Assembly: GCF_040796495.1 (NCBI RefSeq)
Contig: NZ_JBFNQN010000011.1
Coordinates: 1 to 64,000 of the forward strand
Direction of reading: 5' to 3'
Source of the DNA: Kineococcus endophyticus
Lineage (GTDB): Bacteria; Actinomycetota; Actinomycetes; Actinomycetales; Kineococcaceae
Length of the DNA stretch: 64,000 nucleotides
Of this stretch, positions 52,961-61,845 are shown in pieces. The notes beneath the pieces are model-generated. The model worked only from the letters and a program-made list of their open reading frames with translations. It made no database searches and was not told where the DNA came from. Both the position numbers and the translations under genes were made by a program. How positions within the stretch are numbered: position 1 is the first letter of the stretch; the number at the start of each line of letters is the position of its first letter.

Positions 52961-54568
52961 TCAGCGCAGCGACGCCATCCACGCCTCGACGTCGTCGGGC
53001 GTGCGGGGGAGGGCGGCCGACAGGTTCTCGACCCCGTCGGCCGTGACGAGCACGTCGTCCTCGATGCGGACGCCGATGCCGCGCAGCTCCTCGGGCGCCA
53101 GCTCGTCCTCGGTCTTGATGTAGATCCCCGGCTCGATGGTGAAGACCATCCCCTCGCGCAGCTCGGCGTCGAGGTACATCTCCTTGCGGGCCTGCGCGCA
53201 GTCGTGGACGTCGAGGCCGAGGTGGTGGCTCGTGCCGTGCGGCATCCAGCGCCGGTGGAACTGCCCCTCCTCGCCGAGGGAGGTGGCGGCGTCAACGGGC
53301 AGCATCCCCCAGGCGGACAGCCGGTCGGCGACGACCTCCATGGCCGCCGCGTGCACCTCGCGGAACTTCACGCCCGGCCTGGCGACGGCGAAGGCGGCCT
53401 CGGCGGCGTCGAGCACGGCCTGGTAGACGCGGCGCTGGGCCGGGGTGAACGTGCCGTCGACGGGCAGCGTGCGCGTGACGTCGGCGGTGTAGAGCGAGTC
53501 CACCTCGACGCCGGCGTCCAGCAGCAGCAGCTGACCGGGGGCGATGGCGCCGTCGTTGCGGATCCAGTGCAGCGTGCAGGCGTGGTCGCCGGCCGCCGAG
53601 ATCGTCTCGTACCCGACGCCGTTGCCCTCGATGCGGGCCGTGCCGTCGAAGGCGGCCTCGACGACGCGCTCACCGCGGGCGTGACCGACGGCGCGGGGGA
53701 GGGTGCGCACGACCTCCTCGAAGCCGCGGGCGCTGGCGGCGACGGCGTCGCGCAGCTGCGCGACCTCCCACTCGTCCTTCACGAGGCGCAGCTCGGACAG
53801 CGCCGTGACGAACTCCTCGTCGGCCTTCTCGCGTGCCTTCTCGTCCGCCGGGCCCCGCAGCGGCGTCACGAGCGCGGTGACCGCCGGGTCGGCGTCGGGC
53901 ACGATCCGCAGCCCGCGCGCGCCCTCGAGGCCGGCCGTCACCTCGTCGGTGAGCGTCGCGACGTCGTGGCAGGCCAGGCCCGTCTGGGCGGCGAGGGCCG
54001 GCAGGGTCGTGCGCGGGCCCACCCACAGCTCGCCGTAGCGGGCGTCGGCGAAGAACTCCTCGGTGTCGCGCGCCGCCTGCGGCCGCACGTACAGGACGGC
54101 GTCGTGGCCCTGGTCGGTCGGGAGCAGGACGAGGACGGCGTCCGCCTCGCGGTCGGTGCCCAGGCCCGTGAGGTGCGCGAACGCCGAGTGCGGGCGGAAG
54201 CGGTAGTCGCAGTCGTTGGACCGGCGCACCAGCGTGCCGGCGGGCACGACGAGCACCTCGCCCGGGAAGAGCGAGGACAGCACCTCGCGGCGGCGGGCGG
54301 CGAAGGGCGCCACCCCCGCGGCCTCGAGGTCCTCGGCCGGACGCGGACCCCAGCCCTGCGCGATGAACTGCCGGAAGGCGGCCGAGCGCGGCGTCGACCG
54401 GTGCGACGTCATCGTCCCGTCCTGCGCGTCCGCACCGCTCGCGTCACCCTCCACGACGGTGCCCTCGCCCTCGGGCGCCTGGCGGTCCAGCAGGTCCGCC
54501 ACGCCCCCGTCCTTGGCCCCGTCGGGAGCGCCGTCGGTGGTCTGGTCGGTCGTCGTCTGCGAGCTCAC
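52961..54568 (-). CDS. Aminopeptidase P family metallopeptidase (M24B)
   Basis: The 535-residue protein removes N-terminal residues before proline. The five metal ligands are visible: Asp in LLLDAGVEVDSLYTADVTRT (two), His in MPHGTSHHLGLDVHD, and Glu in FTIEPGIYI and GVRIEDDVLVT. The N-terminal creatinase-like domain has VLVVPAGTLVRRSNDCDYRF and the typical SAFAHLTG. The first ~55 residues are an acidic, low-complexity extension. GTG 54568 has GATGAT 6 nt upstream. It is cytoplasmic and stands alone. Confidence 0.93.
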   Translation of the reverse strand: MSSQTTTDQTTDGAPDGAKDGGVADLLDRQAPEGEGTVVEGDASGADAQDGTMTSHRSTPRSAAFRQFIAQGWGPRPAEDLEAAGVAPFAARRREVLSSLFPGEVLVVPAGTLVRRSNDCDYRFRPHSAFAHLTGLGTDREADAVLVLLPTDQGHDAVLYVRPQAARDTEEFFADARYGELWVGPRTTLPALAAQTGLACHDVATLTDEVTAGLEGARGLRIVPDADPAVTALVTPLRGPADEKAREKADEEFVTALSELRLVKDEWEVAQLRDAVAASARGFEEVVRTLPRAVGHARGERVVEAAFDGTARIEGNGVGYETISAAGDHACTLHWIRNDGAIAPGQLLLLDAGVEVDSLYTADVTRTLPVDGTFTPAQRRVYQAVLDAAEAAFAVARPGVKFREVHAAAMEVVADRLSAWGMLPVDAATSLGEEGQFHRRWMPHGTSHHLGLDVHDCAQARKEMYLDAELREGMVFTIEPGIYIKTEDELAPEELRGIGVRIEDDVLVTADGVENLSAALPRTPDDVEAWMASLR

Positions 54569-54688
54569 CCGTTCATCATCGCCCCGGGCGGGTCGCGCTG
54601 TCGCTCCGCCCCGGCCCGTCGCCGGACGACCCGCGACGCAGCGTGACCAGAGGTTGACGACGGACCGTCACCGGGGCCACCGTGGAGC

Positions 54689-55357
54689 ATGGGCGGTACA
54701 GCGCAGTGCCCCCGCTGCGACGGCGCGGTGAGGGCACCCAGCATCTGGCACTCCGGCTACACCTGTGCGGTGCACGGGGAGGTGGTCCCGCTGCAGCCGC
54801 CGCACCCGGCTGACGCCGAGCACCTCGACTGGATCGCCCGGCACGCCGACGTGCCGGTGTGGCTGCCGTGGCCCCTGCCGGACGGGTGGCTCGTCACCGG
54901 AACGCGGTGCGTGCGCGACGAGAAGCACGAGGCGCAGGCCGTCGTCGTCGCCGTGTCGGGCCCGCACCACGGCCCCGCCGGCTGCTCACCGGTCGCGGAC
55001 GTGCTCCTCGTGGCTGAGCAGCCCGGCAGCGGCCTGGGAGCGCACCTGGCCGGACGGGACGACCTGGACCCGGGGGAGGACCTCGTCACGGGCCGCCCGG
55101 CCGCCCGGTTGCACGCCGCCGGGGCCTCGACACCGCTGTGGTCGGTCCCGGCCGAGGGCGATCGCGCCGTGCTCGTCGGGGAGGCGGGCGGCGTCTGGTT
55201 GTGGGCGCTGCTGTGGCCCGCGGCGGCCGGCGTCACGCTGCTCGACGACCTCGAGCTCGTCGACCTGCGCGACCCCGCCCACGAGCTCGACGTCCCGTGC
55301 GGAGCGCTGTCGCCGCGGCTGCGCTGGGCCGGACAGGCGGTTCCCGCCCGCGCCTGA
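54689..55357 (+). CDS. DUF6758 family protein with an N-terminal zinc ribbon
   Basis: The 222-residue protein starts with a zinc-ribbon-like CPRCDGAVRAPSIWHSGYTC and continues with aromatic- and Pro-rich segments (DVPVWLPWPLPDGWLVTGTR) and a mainly hydrophobic C-terminal half. I recognise it as a DUF6758-type actinobacterial protein; function is unknown. It could be cytoplasmic or membrane-associated. The ATG at 54689 has CACCGT 5 nt upstream. The PHP gene follows 68 bp later, so the two may form a unit. Confidence 0.75.
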   Translation: MGGTAQCPRCDGAVRAPSIWHSGYTCAVHGEVVPLQPPHPADAEHLDWIARHADVPVWLPWPLPDGWLVTGTRCVRDEKHEAQAVVVAVSGPHHGPAGCSPVADVLLVAEQPGSGLGAHLAGRDDLDPGEDLVTGRPAARLHAAGASTPLWSVPAEGDRAVLVGEAGGVWLWALLWPAAAGVTLLDDLELVDLRDPAHELDVPCGALSPRLRWAGQAVPARA

Positions 55358-55413
55358 GCGGCCGTCCCCGCACGACGGACGCACGAGCGCACGGGGAGGG
55401 CCGCCACGGAGAG

Positions 55414-55419
55414 TAGGCT
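55414..55419 (+). promoter_or_regulatory. Putative -10 box of a leaderless PHP-gene transcript
   Basis: TAGGCT ends 6 nt before the GTG at 55426. Confidence 0.55.
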
Positions 55420-55425
55420 CGTGCG

Positions 55426-56274
55426 GTGCGCATCGACCTGCACACGCACTCCACGGCGTCCGACGGGACACAATCCCCGGCCGACGTGATCGCCTCCGCC
55501 GCACAGGCCGGACTCGACGTCGTCGCCCTCACCGACCACGACACGAGCTCGGGCTGGCCGGAGGCCACGGCCGCGGCCGACCGACGGGGACTGAGGTTCG
55601 TCCCGGGCGTCGAGATCAGCTGTCTGCTCCGTGGAGTGTCCGTGCACCTCTTGTCCTACCTCCACGACCCCGAGGACCCCGCCCTGGTGCGGATGCTGAC
55701 CGAGTCCCGGACCTCCCGCGAGAGCCGGGCCCGTCGCATGGTCGACCGGCTCGGCCCCGACACGGGCCTGTGCTGGGAGGACGTCCAGGAGCACGTCCAC
55801 GGGCGGGCCACGATCGGCCGCCCCCACATCGCCGACGCCCTCGTGGCGCGCGGTGTCGTCGCCGACCGTGACGAGGCCTTCGCGACCCTGCTCTCCGGCC
55901 GGGGCAAGTACTTCGTGCCGCAGACGGCGCCGGACCCCGTCGAGGCCGTCCGCGTCGTGCGGGCCGCCGGGGGTGTGCCGGTCATCGCCCACCCCGCGGC
56001 GTCCAAGCGCGGCAGCTGCATCGACGACGACGAGGTGGCGGCCATGGCCGAGGCCGGGATGGCCGGCCTCGAGGTCGACCACCGCGACCACTCCGACGCC
56101 GAGCGCGCCCACCTGCGCGACCTCGCCGCCGCCCTCGGGCTGTTCGTCACCGGGTCCAGCGACTACCACGGGGCGGGCAAGCGGAACCTGCTGGGGGAGA
56201 ACACGACCGACCCCGAGTCGCTCGCGCGCATCGACGAGGTCGCCGCCGCGTCCCGCCTGGCGCACCCGGCGTGA
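55426..56274 (+). CDS. PHP-domain phosphoesterase (YciV/TrpH-like, 3',5'-nucleoside bisphosphate phosphatase)
   Basis: The 282-residue protein begins DLHTHSTASDGTQSP and has VALTDHDTSSGW, FVPGVEISC and a C-terminal VTGSSDYHG, the four metal-binding motifs of PHP enzymes. In bacteria, members (RnmN/YciV) hydrolyse pAp and short RNA or nucleotides. The His-rich site is complete, so it should be active. It overlaps the marC start by GTGA. Confidence 0.92.
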   Translation: MRIDLHTHSTASDGTQSPADVIASAAQAGLDVVALTDHDTSSGWPEATAAADRRGLRFVPGVEISCLLRGVSVHLLSYLHDPEDPALVRMLTESRTSRESRARRMVDRLGPDTGLCWEDVQEHVHGRATIGRPHIADALVARGVVADRDEAFATLLSGRGKYFVPQTAPDPVEAVRVVRAAGGVPVIAHPAASKRGSCIDDDEVAAMAEAGMAGLEVDHRDHSDAERAHLRDLAAALGLFVTGSSDYHGAGKRNLLGENTTDPESLARIDEVAAASRLAHPA

Positions 56275-56873
56275 ACTGGCAGCTGTTCGGGGAGAGCTTC
56301 GTCACGCTCTTCGTCATCATGGACCCGCTCGGGACCGTGCCGATCTTCCTGGGGCTCACCGCGAGCTTCAGCACCACCGAGCGGTCCCGCGCCGCCCGGC
56401 AGGCCGTCGTCGTCGCCTTCGGCGTCATCGTCGCCTTCGCCGTCTTCGGCCAGCGCATCCTCGACTACCTGCACATCAGCCTCCCGGCGCTGCAGGCCGC
56501 GGGTGGTCTGCTGCTGCTGCTCATCGCCCTCGAGCTGCTGACCGGGAAGGGCGACGAGCCGACGAGCACCGTCGGCGTGAACGTCGCGATGGTGCCGCTC
56601 GGCACGCCGCTGCTGGCCGGGCCCGGCGCCATCGTCGCGACCATGGTGTTCGTGCAGCAGGCGCAGGACTGGGGGGACCGCGCGGCCATCGCCCTCGGCG
56701 TCGTGGCGGTGCACGTGACGCTGTACCTGGCCATGCGCTTCGCCGGGCTCGTGCACCGCGTCCTGGGCGACTCCGGTGTGCTGCTGGTGACGCGCGTGGC
56801 GGGTCTGCTGCTGTCGGCCATCGCCGTGCAGCTGGTCGCCGACGCCGTCCGGACGTTCGTCGTCGGCGCCTGA
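56271..56873 (+). CDS. MarC family integral membrane protein
   Basis: The 200-residue protein has six transmembrane helices. It matches MarC/SNARE-like proteins: FVTLFVIMDPLGTVPIFLGL at the N-terminus, a charged ERSRAARQAV loop, GGLLLLLIALELLTG and PLGTPLLAGPGAIVATMVF. Its function is uncertain; the family was once linked to multiple antibiotic resistance but that is disputed. It is translationally coupled to the PHP gene and followed by a strong terminator. Confidence 0.92.
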   Translation: MNWQLFGESFVTLFVIMDPLGTVPIFLGLTASFSTTERSRAARQAVVVAFGVIVAFAVFGQRILDYLHISLPALQAAGGLLLLLIALELLTGKGDEPTSTVGVNVAMVPLGTPLLAGPGAIVATMVFVQQAQDWGDRAAIALGVVAVHVTLYLAMRFAGLVHRVLGDSGVLLVTRVAGLLLSAIAVQLVADAVRTFVVGA

Positions 56874-56885
56874 GCGCCCCTCGAC

Positions 56886-56923
56886 ACGAAGGGCCCCCTC
56901 CCGGCCGGGAGGGGGCCCTTCGT
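56886..56923. terminator. 17-bp perfect bidirectional hairpin terminator
   Basis: ACGAAGGGCCCCCTCCC (56886-56902) pairs with GGGAGGGGGCCCTTCGT (56907-56923) across GGCC, between the convergent marC and DEAD-box helicase genes. Confidence 0.9.
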
Positions 56924-56937
56924 CGTGGGCGGGTCCG

Positions 56938-58607
<1,670 letters not shown>

Positions 58608-58611
<4 letters not shown>

Positions 58612-59018
58612 GCGTCTCCCGTGCAAGGGGCGAGCGCGGCCGCGTCCGCGGAGGACCCGCCCCAGCGGCTCGGCGAGAAGTCGGAGCCACCGGCGGGGAA
58701 CGTCGTCAGGCGGAGCGTGCAGCCGCGTCGCGGCAGTCGGCAGCCGATCGTGACTGGCGACCGGGCAACCCTGAACCCCGCAATGGTAACCGGCTGCGTC
58801 GCCGGGGTGACGCGTGGGCGTCCCGGCGGCGCGCCGATGTCGACGTAGCCGATCGAGGCCGCCGGGACCACGACCTGACGGCCCTTCTCGTCGACCAGCG
58901 ACAGCACCGTGCCGGCGGACAGCGCCTGCGAGACGGCGCTCGTGATCTCCTCGCTGGTCTGGGCCGACTCGAACACCAGCTCGCGTGCGACGTTCTGCAC
59001 GCCGATCCGAACCTCCAC
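58608..59018 (-). CDS. DUF3107 protein with a long C-terminal extension
   Basis: The 136-residue protein starts VEVRIGVQNVARELVFESAQ and continues TSEEITSAVSQALSAG and VVVPAASIGYVDIG, which is the whole DUF3107 domain (usually about 75 residues). Here the frame runs on for some 60 residues (VTIAGFRVARSPVTIGCRLP...ADAAALAPCTGDA) with no known domain. The end overlaps the helicase start as ATGA, which argues that the long version is real. The stop could alternatively be a frameshifted end of the normal protein. GTG 59018 has GGGAGGGG upstream. Confidence 0.75.
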
Positions 59019-59191
59019 CGCAGTCCCCTCCCGGGTCGCCGATCTGGACTTGCCGCCGTCTCGCCCGAGACGGCTCCGGCTCCACGCTAGTCCCCCGCCG
59101 CGACACCGGGCGTCCGGTTCGCTGCCGGCGGACGGTCGGGCCGCGCCCGGCACCTCCCGGCCGCGCCGAGCGCGGGTGCCATGCTGCGCGG

Positions 59192-59995
59192 GTGCCCGCC
59201 GCCGTCCCGGACCCCGCCCGCCGCGCCCTGCTCCTGGGCGGAGCCGGGGTGCTCCTCGCCGGCTGCACGGGGCAGACCCCGTCCGCCGGACCGGTCTCCT
59301 CGACCTCCTCGTCGTCCGCGCCCGGGACGAGTGCGGCACCGGCCTCCTCCGCCGCCGCGGCGGAAACCTCCCCGTCCCCTTCCTCTCCCTCGTCGTCCAC
59401 GACCGCACTGCCGCCCGGCCTCACGGCCGACGACGTCCGCGCCGGCGTGCTCGGCGCCGACGTCCCGCAGTCCGGCGGTGGGGTCCTCACCGTCGTCCCC
59501 GGCTCCTCGTCCGCGCCGCCCTCGGCCCGCGTCCGCACCGTGCGCGTCGAGGTCGAGCAGGACCTCGTCGCCGCCGGTCTCCTCGACCCCGTCGCCTTCG
59601 CCGACTTCGCCCTCGGCGTCCTCAACGACCCGCGCAGCTGGGGCGCCGGCGGCGCGATGAGCTTCGCGCGCACCGACGGCGACGCGCAGATGCGCCTCGT
59701 GCTGGCCACGCCCGACACCTCCGCCGCCCTGTGCCGGCCGCTGCGGACGATGGGCACGCTCTCGTGCCGGTCCGGGGACGCCGCCGTCCTCACCTGGTAC
59801 CGGTGGGTGCGGGCCATCCCCGACTACGGCCAGGACCGGACGGGCTACCGCCAGTACGTCGTCAACCACGAGATCGGCCACGTCCTCGGACACGGGCACG
59901 ACCCCAACCCCGGGCCCGGGCGACTGGCGCCGGTGATGATGCAGCAGACCAAGGGGCTGCGGGGCGCGCTGCCCAACCCGTGGCCCCACCCCTGA
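59192..59995 (+). CDS. DUF3152 lipoprotein with a zinc metalloprotease-like motif
   Basis: The 267-residue protein has a signal peptide with lipobox LAGC (Cys near 25), a Ser/Pro/Ala-rich linker (about 30-75) and a DUF3152 domain that includes VVNHEIGHVLGHGH, the HExxHxxxxxH zinc-binding signature of metzincin-like peptidases. It is therefore probably an extracytoplasmic peptidase; the family is uncharacterised. The start GTG 59192 has CATGCT 6 nt upstream. Confidence 0.85.
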   Translation: MPAAVPDPARRALLLGGAGVLLAGCTGQTPSAGPVSSTSSSSAPGTSAAPASSAAAAETSPSPSSPSSSTTALPPGLTADDVRAGVLGADVPQSGGGVLTVVPGSSSAPPSARVRTVRVEVEQDLVAAGLLDPVAFADFALGVLNDPRSWGAGGAMSFARTDGDAQMRLVLATPDTSAALCRPLRTMGTLSCRSGDAAVLTWYRWVRAIPDYGQDRTGYRQYVVNHEIGHVLGHGHDPNPGPGRLAPVMMQQTKGLRGALPNPWPHP

Positions 59996-59998
59996 CCC

Positions 59999-60481
59999 TC
60001 ACCGCACCACCGTGCGCGGGCCGGCTCCGTCCCGCCACGACGTGATGCGCAGGCGCTCGCCGTCGAGCTCGGTGAGGACGACCGCCGTGGGGTGCAGGCG
60101 CAGGAGGACGTACGGCTCCGGCGGGTGCCGGTCGGCCGTGTAGGCGGCCAGGACGTCCGGGTCCGTGACCACCACCGCGCGACCGGAGACCTTCGCGTCC
60201 CCGTCCGCCATCGACCCGTCCCCGGTGTGGGCGTGCAGGGCGAAGCGCGGGTCGCGGCGCAGGTCGTCGAGCTTGCGCGCCGGGACCATCGAGCCGAGCA
60301 GCAGGTCGCCGTGCCAGCTGTCGACCTCGGTGCCCCACACCCGGGGGGACCCGTCCCGCGAGAGCGTCGCCAGCACGTGGTGGCGGGCTGCGCCGAAGCG
60401 GGCCAGGACGGCACGCGCCAGCTCGGGGGCGCCGGCCTCGACGTCGGACCACCGCGGGCCGGGGGAGGGATCGTTCGTCAT
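59999..60481 (-). CDS. Pyridoxamine-5'-phosphate oxidase-fold (PPOX/FMN-binding) protein
   Basis: The 160-residue protein has the split-barrel flavin-binding pattern: HHVLATLSRDGSPRVWGTEV, WHGDLLLGSMVPARKLDDLR, DPRFALHAHTG and AVVVTDPDVLAAY. Such proteins bind FMN or F420 and act as oxidoreductases; those of actinomycetes are often F420-dependent. The cofactor is not proven. The start ATG 60481 has CAGGGT 6 nt upstream. It is convergent with the DUF3152 gene (gap of 3 bp). Confidence 0.85.
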   Translation of the reverse strand: MTNDPSPGPRWSDVEAGAPELARAVLARFGAARHHVLATLSRDGSPRVWGTEVDSWHGDLLLGSMVPARKLDDLRRDPRFALHAHTGDGSMADGDAKVSGRAVVVTDPDVLAAYTADRHPPEPYVLLRLHPTAVVLTELDGERLRITSWRDGAGPRTVVR

Positions 60482-60536
60482 GGCGGCACCCTGCACCGCG
60501 GGTCCGACACGAGCACCCCTCTGACAGGCTGCGGCT

Positions 60537-60893
60537 GTGGAGAGCGCGCTGCCCGCCCGGGCCGAGGAGGTCCTCGAGGTGGTCCACGCCATCCCGTCCG
60601 GGCGGGTGCTGACGTACGGCGACGTCGCCGCGCGCGTCGGCGACCGGGGTCCCCGCTTCGTCGGCAACGTGCTGCGCCGCTTCGGGTCCGGTGCGCCCTG
60701 GTGGCGCGTCCTGCGGGCCGACGGCAGCGCGCCGCCGCCCCTGGCCCCCGAGGCGCTGCACCGCTGGCGGGCCGAGGGGACGCCGTTGCGCCGGCTCGCC
60801 CACGACCCCGTGGACGTGCGGGTGGACCTCGACCGCGCCCGCTGGGACGCGGGTACGTGGACGGCGCCGTGGGAGGAGGTGCCCGCCCCGTGA
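60537..60893 (+). CDS. Alkyltransferase-like protein (ATL), MGMT family without the active-site cysteine
   Basis: The 118-residue protein has the MGMT DNA-binding fold with PSGRVLTYGDVAARVG and FVGNVLRRFG, but the methyl-accepting Cys of PCHR is replaced: GSGAPWWRVLRADG, with Trp55-Trp56. This defines the alkyltransferase-like proteins, which bind O6-alkylguanine and pass it to nucleotide excision repair. It is single-domain and cytoplasmic. GTG 60537 has CAGGCT 6 nt upstream. The stop overlaps metF (GTGA). Confidence 0.9.
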   Translation: MESALPARAEEVLEVVHAIPSGRVLTYGDVAARVGDRGPRFVGNVLRRFGSGAPWWRVLRADGSAPPPLAPEALHRWRAEGTPLRRLAHDPVDVRVDLDRARWDAGTWTAPWEEVPAP

Positions 60894-61789
60894 CGGGTCA
60901 CCCGTCCCTGGTGGACGACCTGCGCGCCGCCCGCCGCCGCTTCTCGGTCGAGTTCTCCCCGGCCCACGACGAGGCCACCGCGCAGCGGCAGTGGCGGGCC
61001 GTGCAGCGCCTGGAGCCCCTGGCCCCCGTGTTCGCCTCGGTCACCTACGGGGCGGGCGGCGGGGACCGCGCCGGCAGCGTCGACCTCGCCTCCCGGCTGG
61101 CCCGCGAGACCACGGTCCGGCCGCTGGCCCACCTCACGGCCGTGGGCCAGTCCACGGCCCAGCTCGCCGACGTCCTCGACGAGCTCGCCGCCGGCGGTGT
61201 GCGCGACGTCCTGGCCCTGCGGGGGGACCCCGACGGCGACCCCCACGCCCCGTGGGAGCCGCACCCCGAGGGGCTCGAGCACGCCGACGAGCTCGTGCGC
61301 CTCGCGCTGCAGCACGGCGCCGACACCGTCGCGGTGGCGGCCTTCCCGCTGGGGCACCCCGACTCGCCCGACCTCGACACCGACCTGCGCCGCCTCCTCG
61401 GCAAGTTCGCCGCCGGGGCCCGCTGCGCGATCGCCCAGCTGACGTTCGACGTCGAGGACTTCCTGCGGTTGCGGGACCGGCTCGCGGCCGCCGGCTGCGA
61501 CGTCCCGCTCCTGCCGGGGCTGCTGCCCGTGACCAGCCCGCGCGTGCTGGAGGTGACGCGCCGCCTGACCGACGGTCACGAGCCGTCGTGGCTGCACCGT
61601 CGCCTCGACCCCTTCCTCGACGACCGCGGAGCCTTCCGCGAGGAGGGGATGCGGGTGGCGGTCGAGGACGGCCGTCGCCTCCTCGCCGAGGGCGTGGAGG
61701 TGCTGCACCTGTACTCCCTCAACGCCGCCTCCAACGTCGAGGCGCTCGTGGGCGAGCTGGGGCTGGCCGGTCCCGGTGGCGCCCGCTGA
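60890..61789 (+). CDS. metF: Methylenetetrahydrofolate reductase
   Basis: MetF reduces 5,10-methylene-THF to 5-methyl-THF for methionine synthesis, using FAD. The 299-residue TIM-barrel protein has FSVEFSPAHDEATAQRQWRA, VTYGAGGGDRAGSVDLA, HLTAVGQST, VLALRGDPDGDP and FPLGHPDSPD, all typical of MTHFR. The first motif (EFSP) includes the catalytic Glu. It overlaps the alkyltransferase-like gene. Methionine and SAM supply links it in pathway terms to the SAM-IV-controlled gene, though it has no riboswitch of its own. Confidence 0.94.
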   Translation: MTGHPSLVDDLRAARRRFSVEFSPAHDEATAQRQWRAVQRLEPLAPVFASVTYGAGGGDRAGSVDLASRLARETTVRPLAHLTAVGQSTAQLADVLDELAAGGVRDVLALRGDPDGDPHAPWEPHPEGLEHADELVRLALQHGADTVAVAAFPLGHPDSPDLDTDLRRLLGKFAAGARCAIAQLTFDVEDFLRLRDRLAAAGCDVPLLPGLLPVTSPRVLEVTRRLTDGHEPSWLHRRLDPFLDDRGAFREEGMRVAVEDGRRLLAEGVEVLHLYSLNAASNVEALVGELGLAGPGGAR

Positions 61790-61790
61790 G

Positions 61791-61828
61791 CGGTTCCGAC
61801 GTGTCGTCGGGAGGTCGTGTCGGAGCCG
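61791..61828 (+). terminator. Possible hairpin after metF
   Basis: CGGTTCCGAC (61791-61800) pairs with GTCGGAGCCG (61819-61828) with one G-T pair over an 18-nt loop. This is moderate evidence for a terminator. Confidence 0.4.
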
Positions 61829-61845
61829 TGTGGTCACATGACGGC

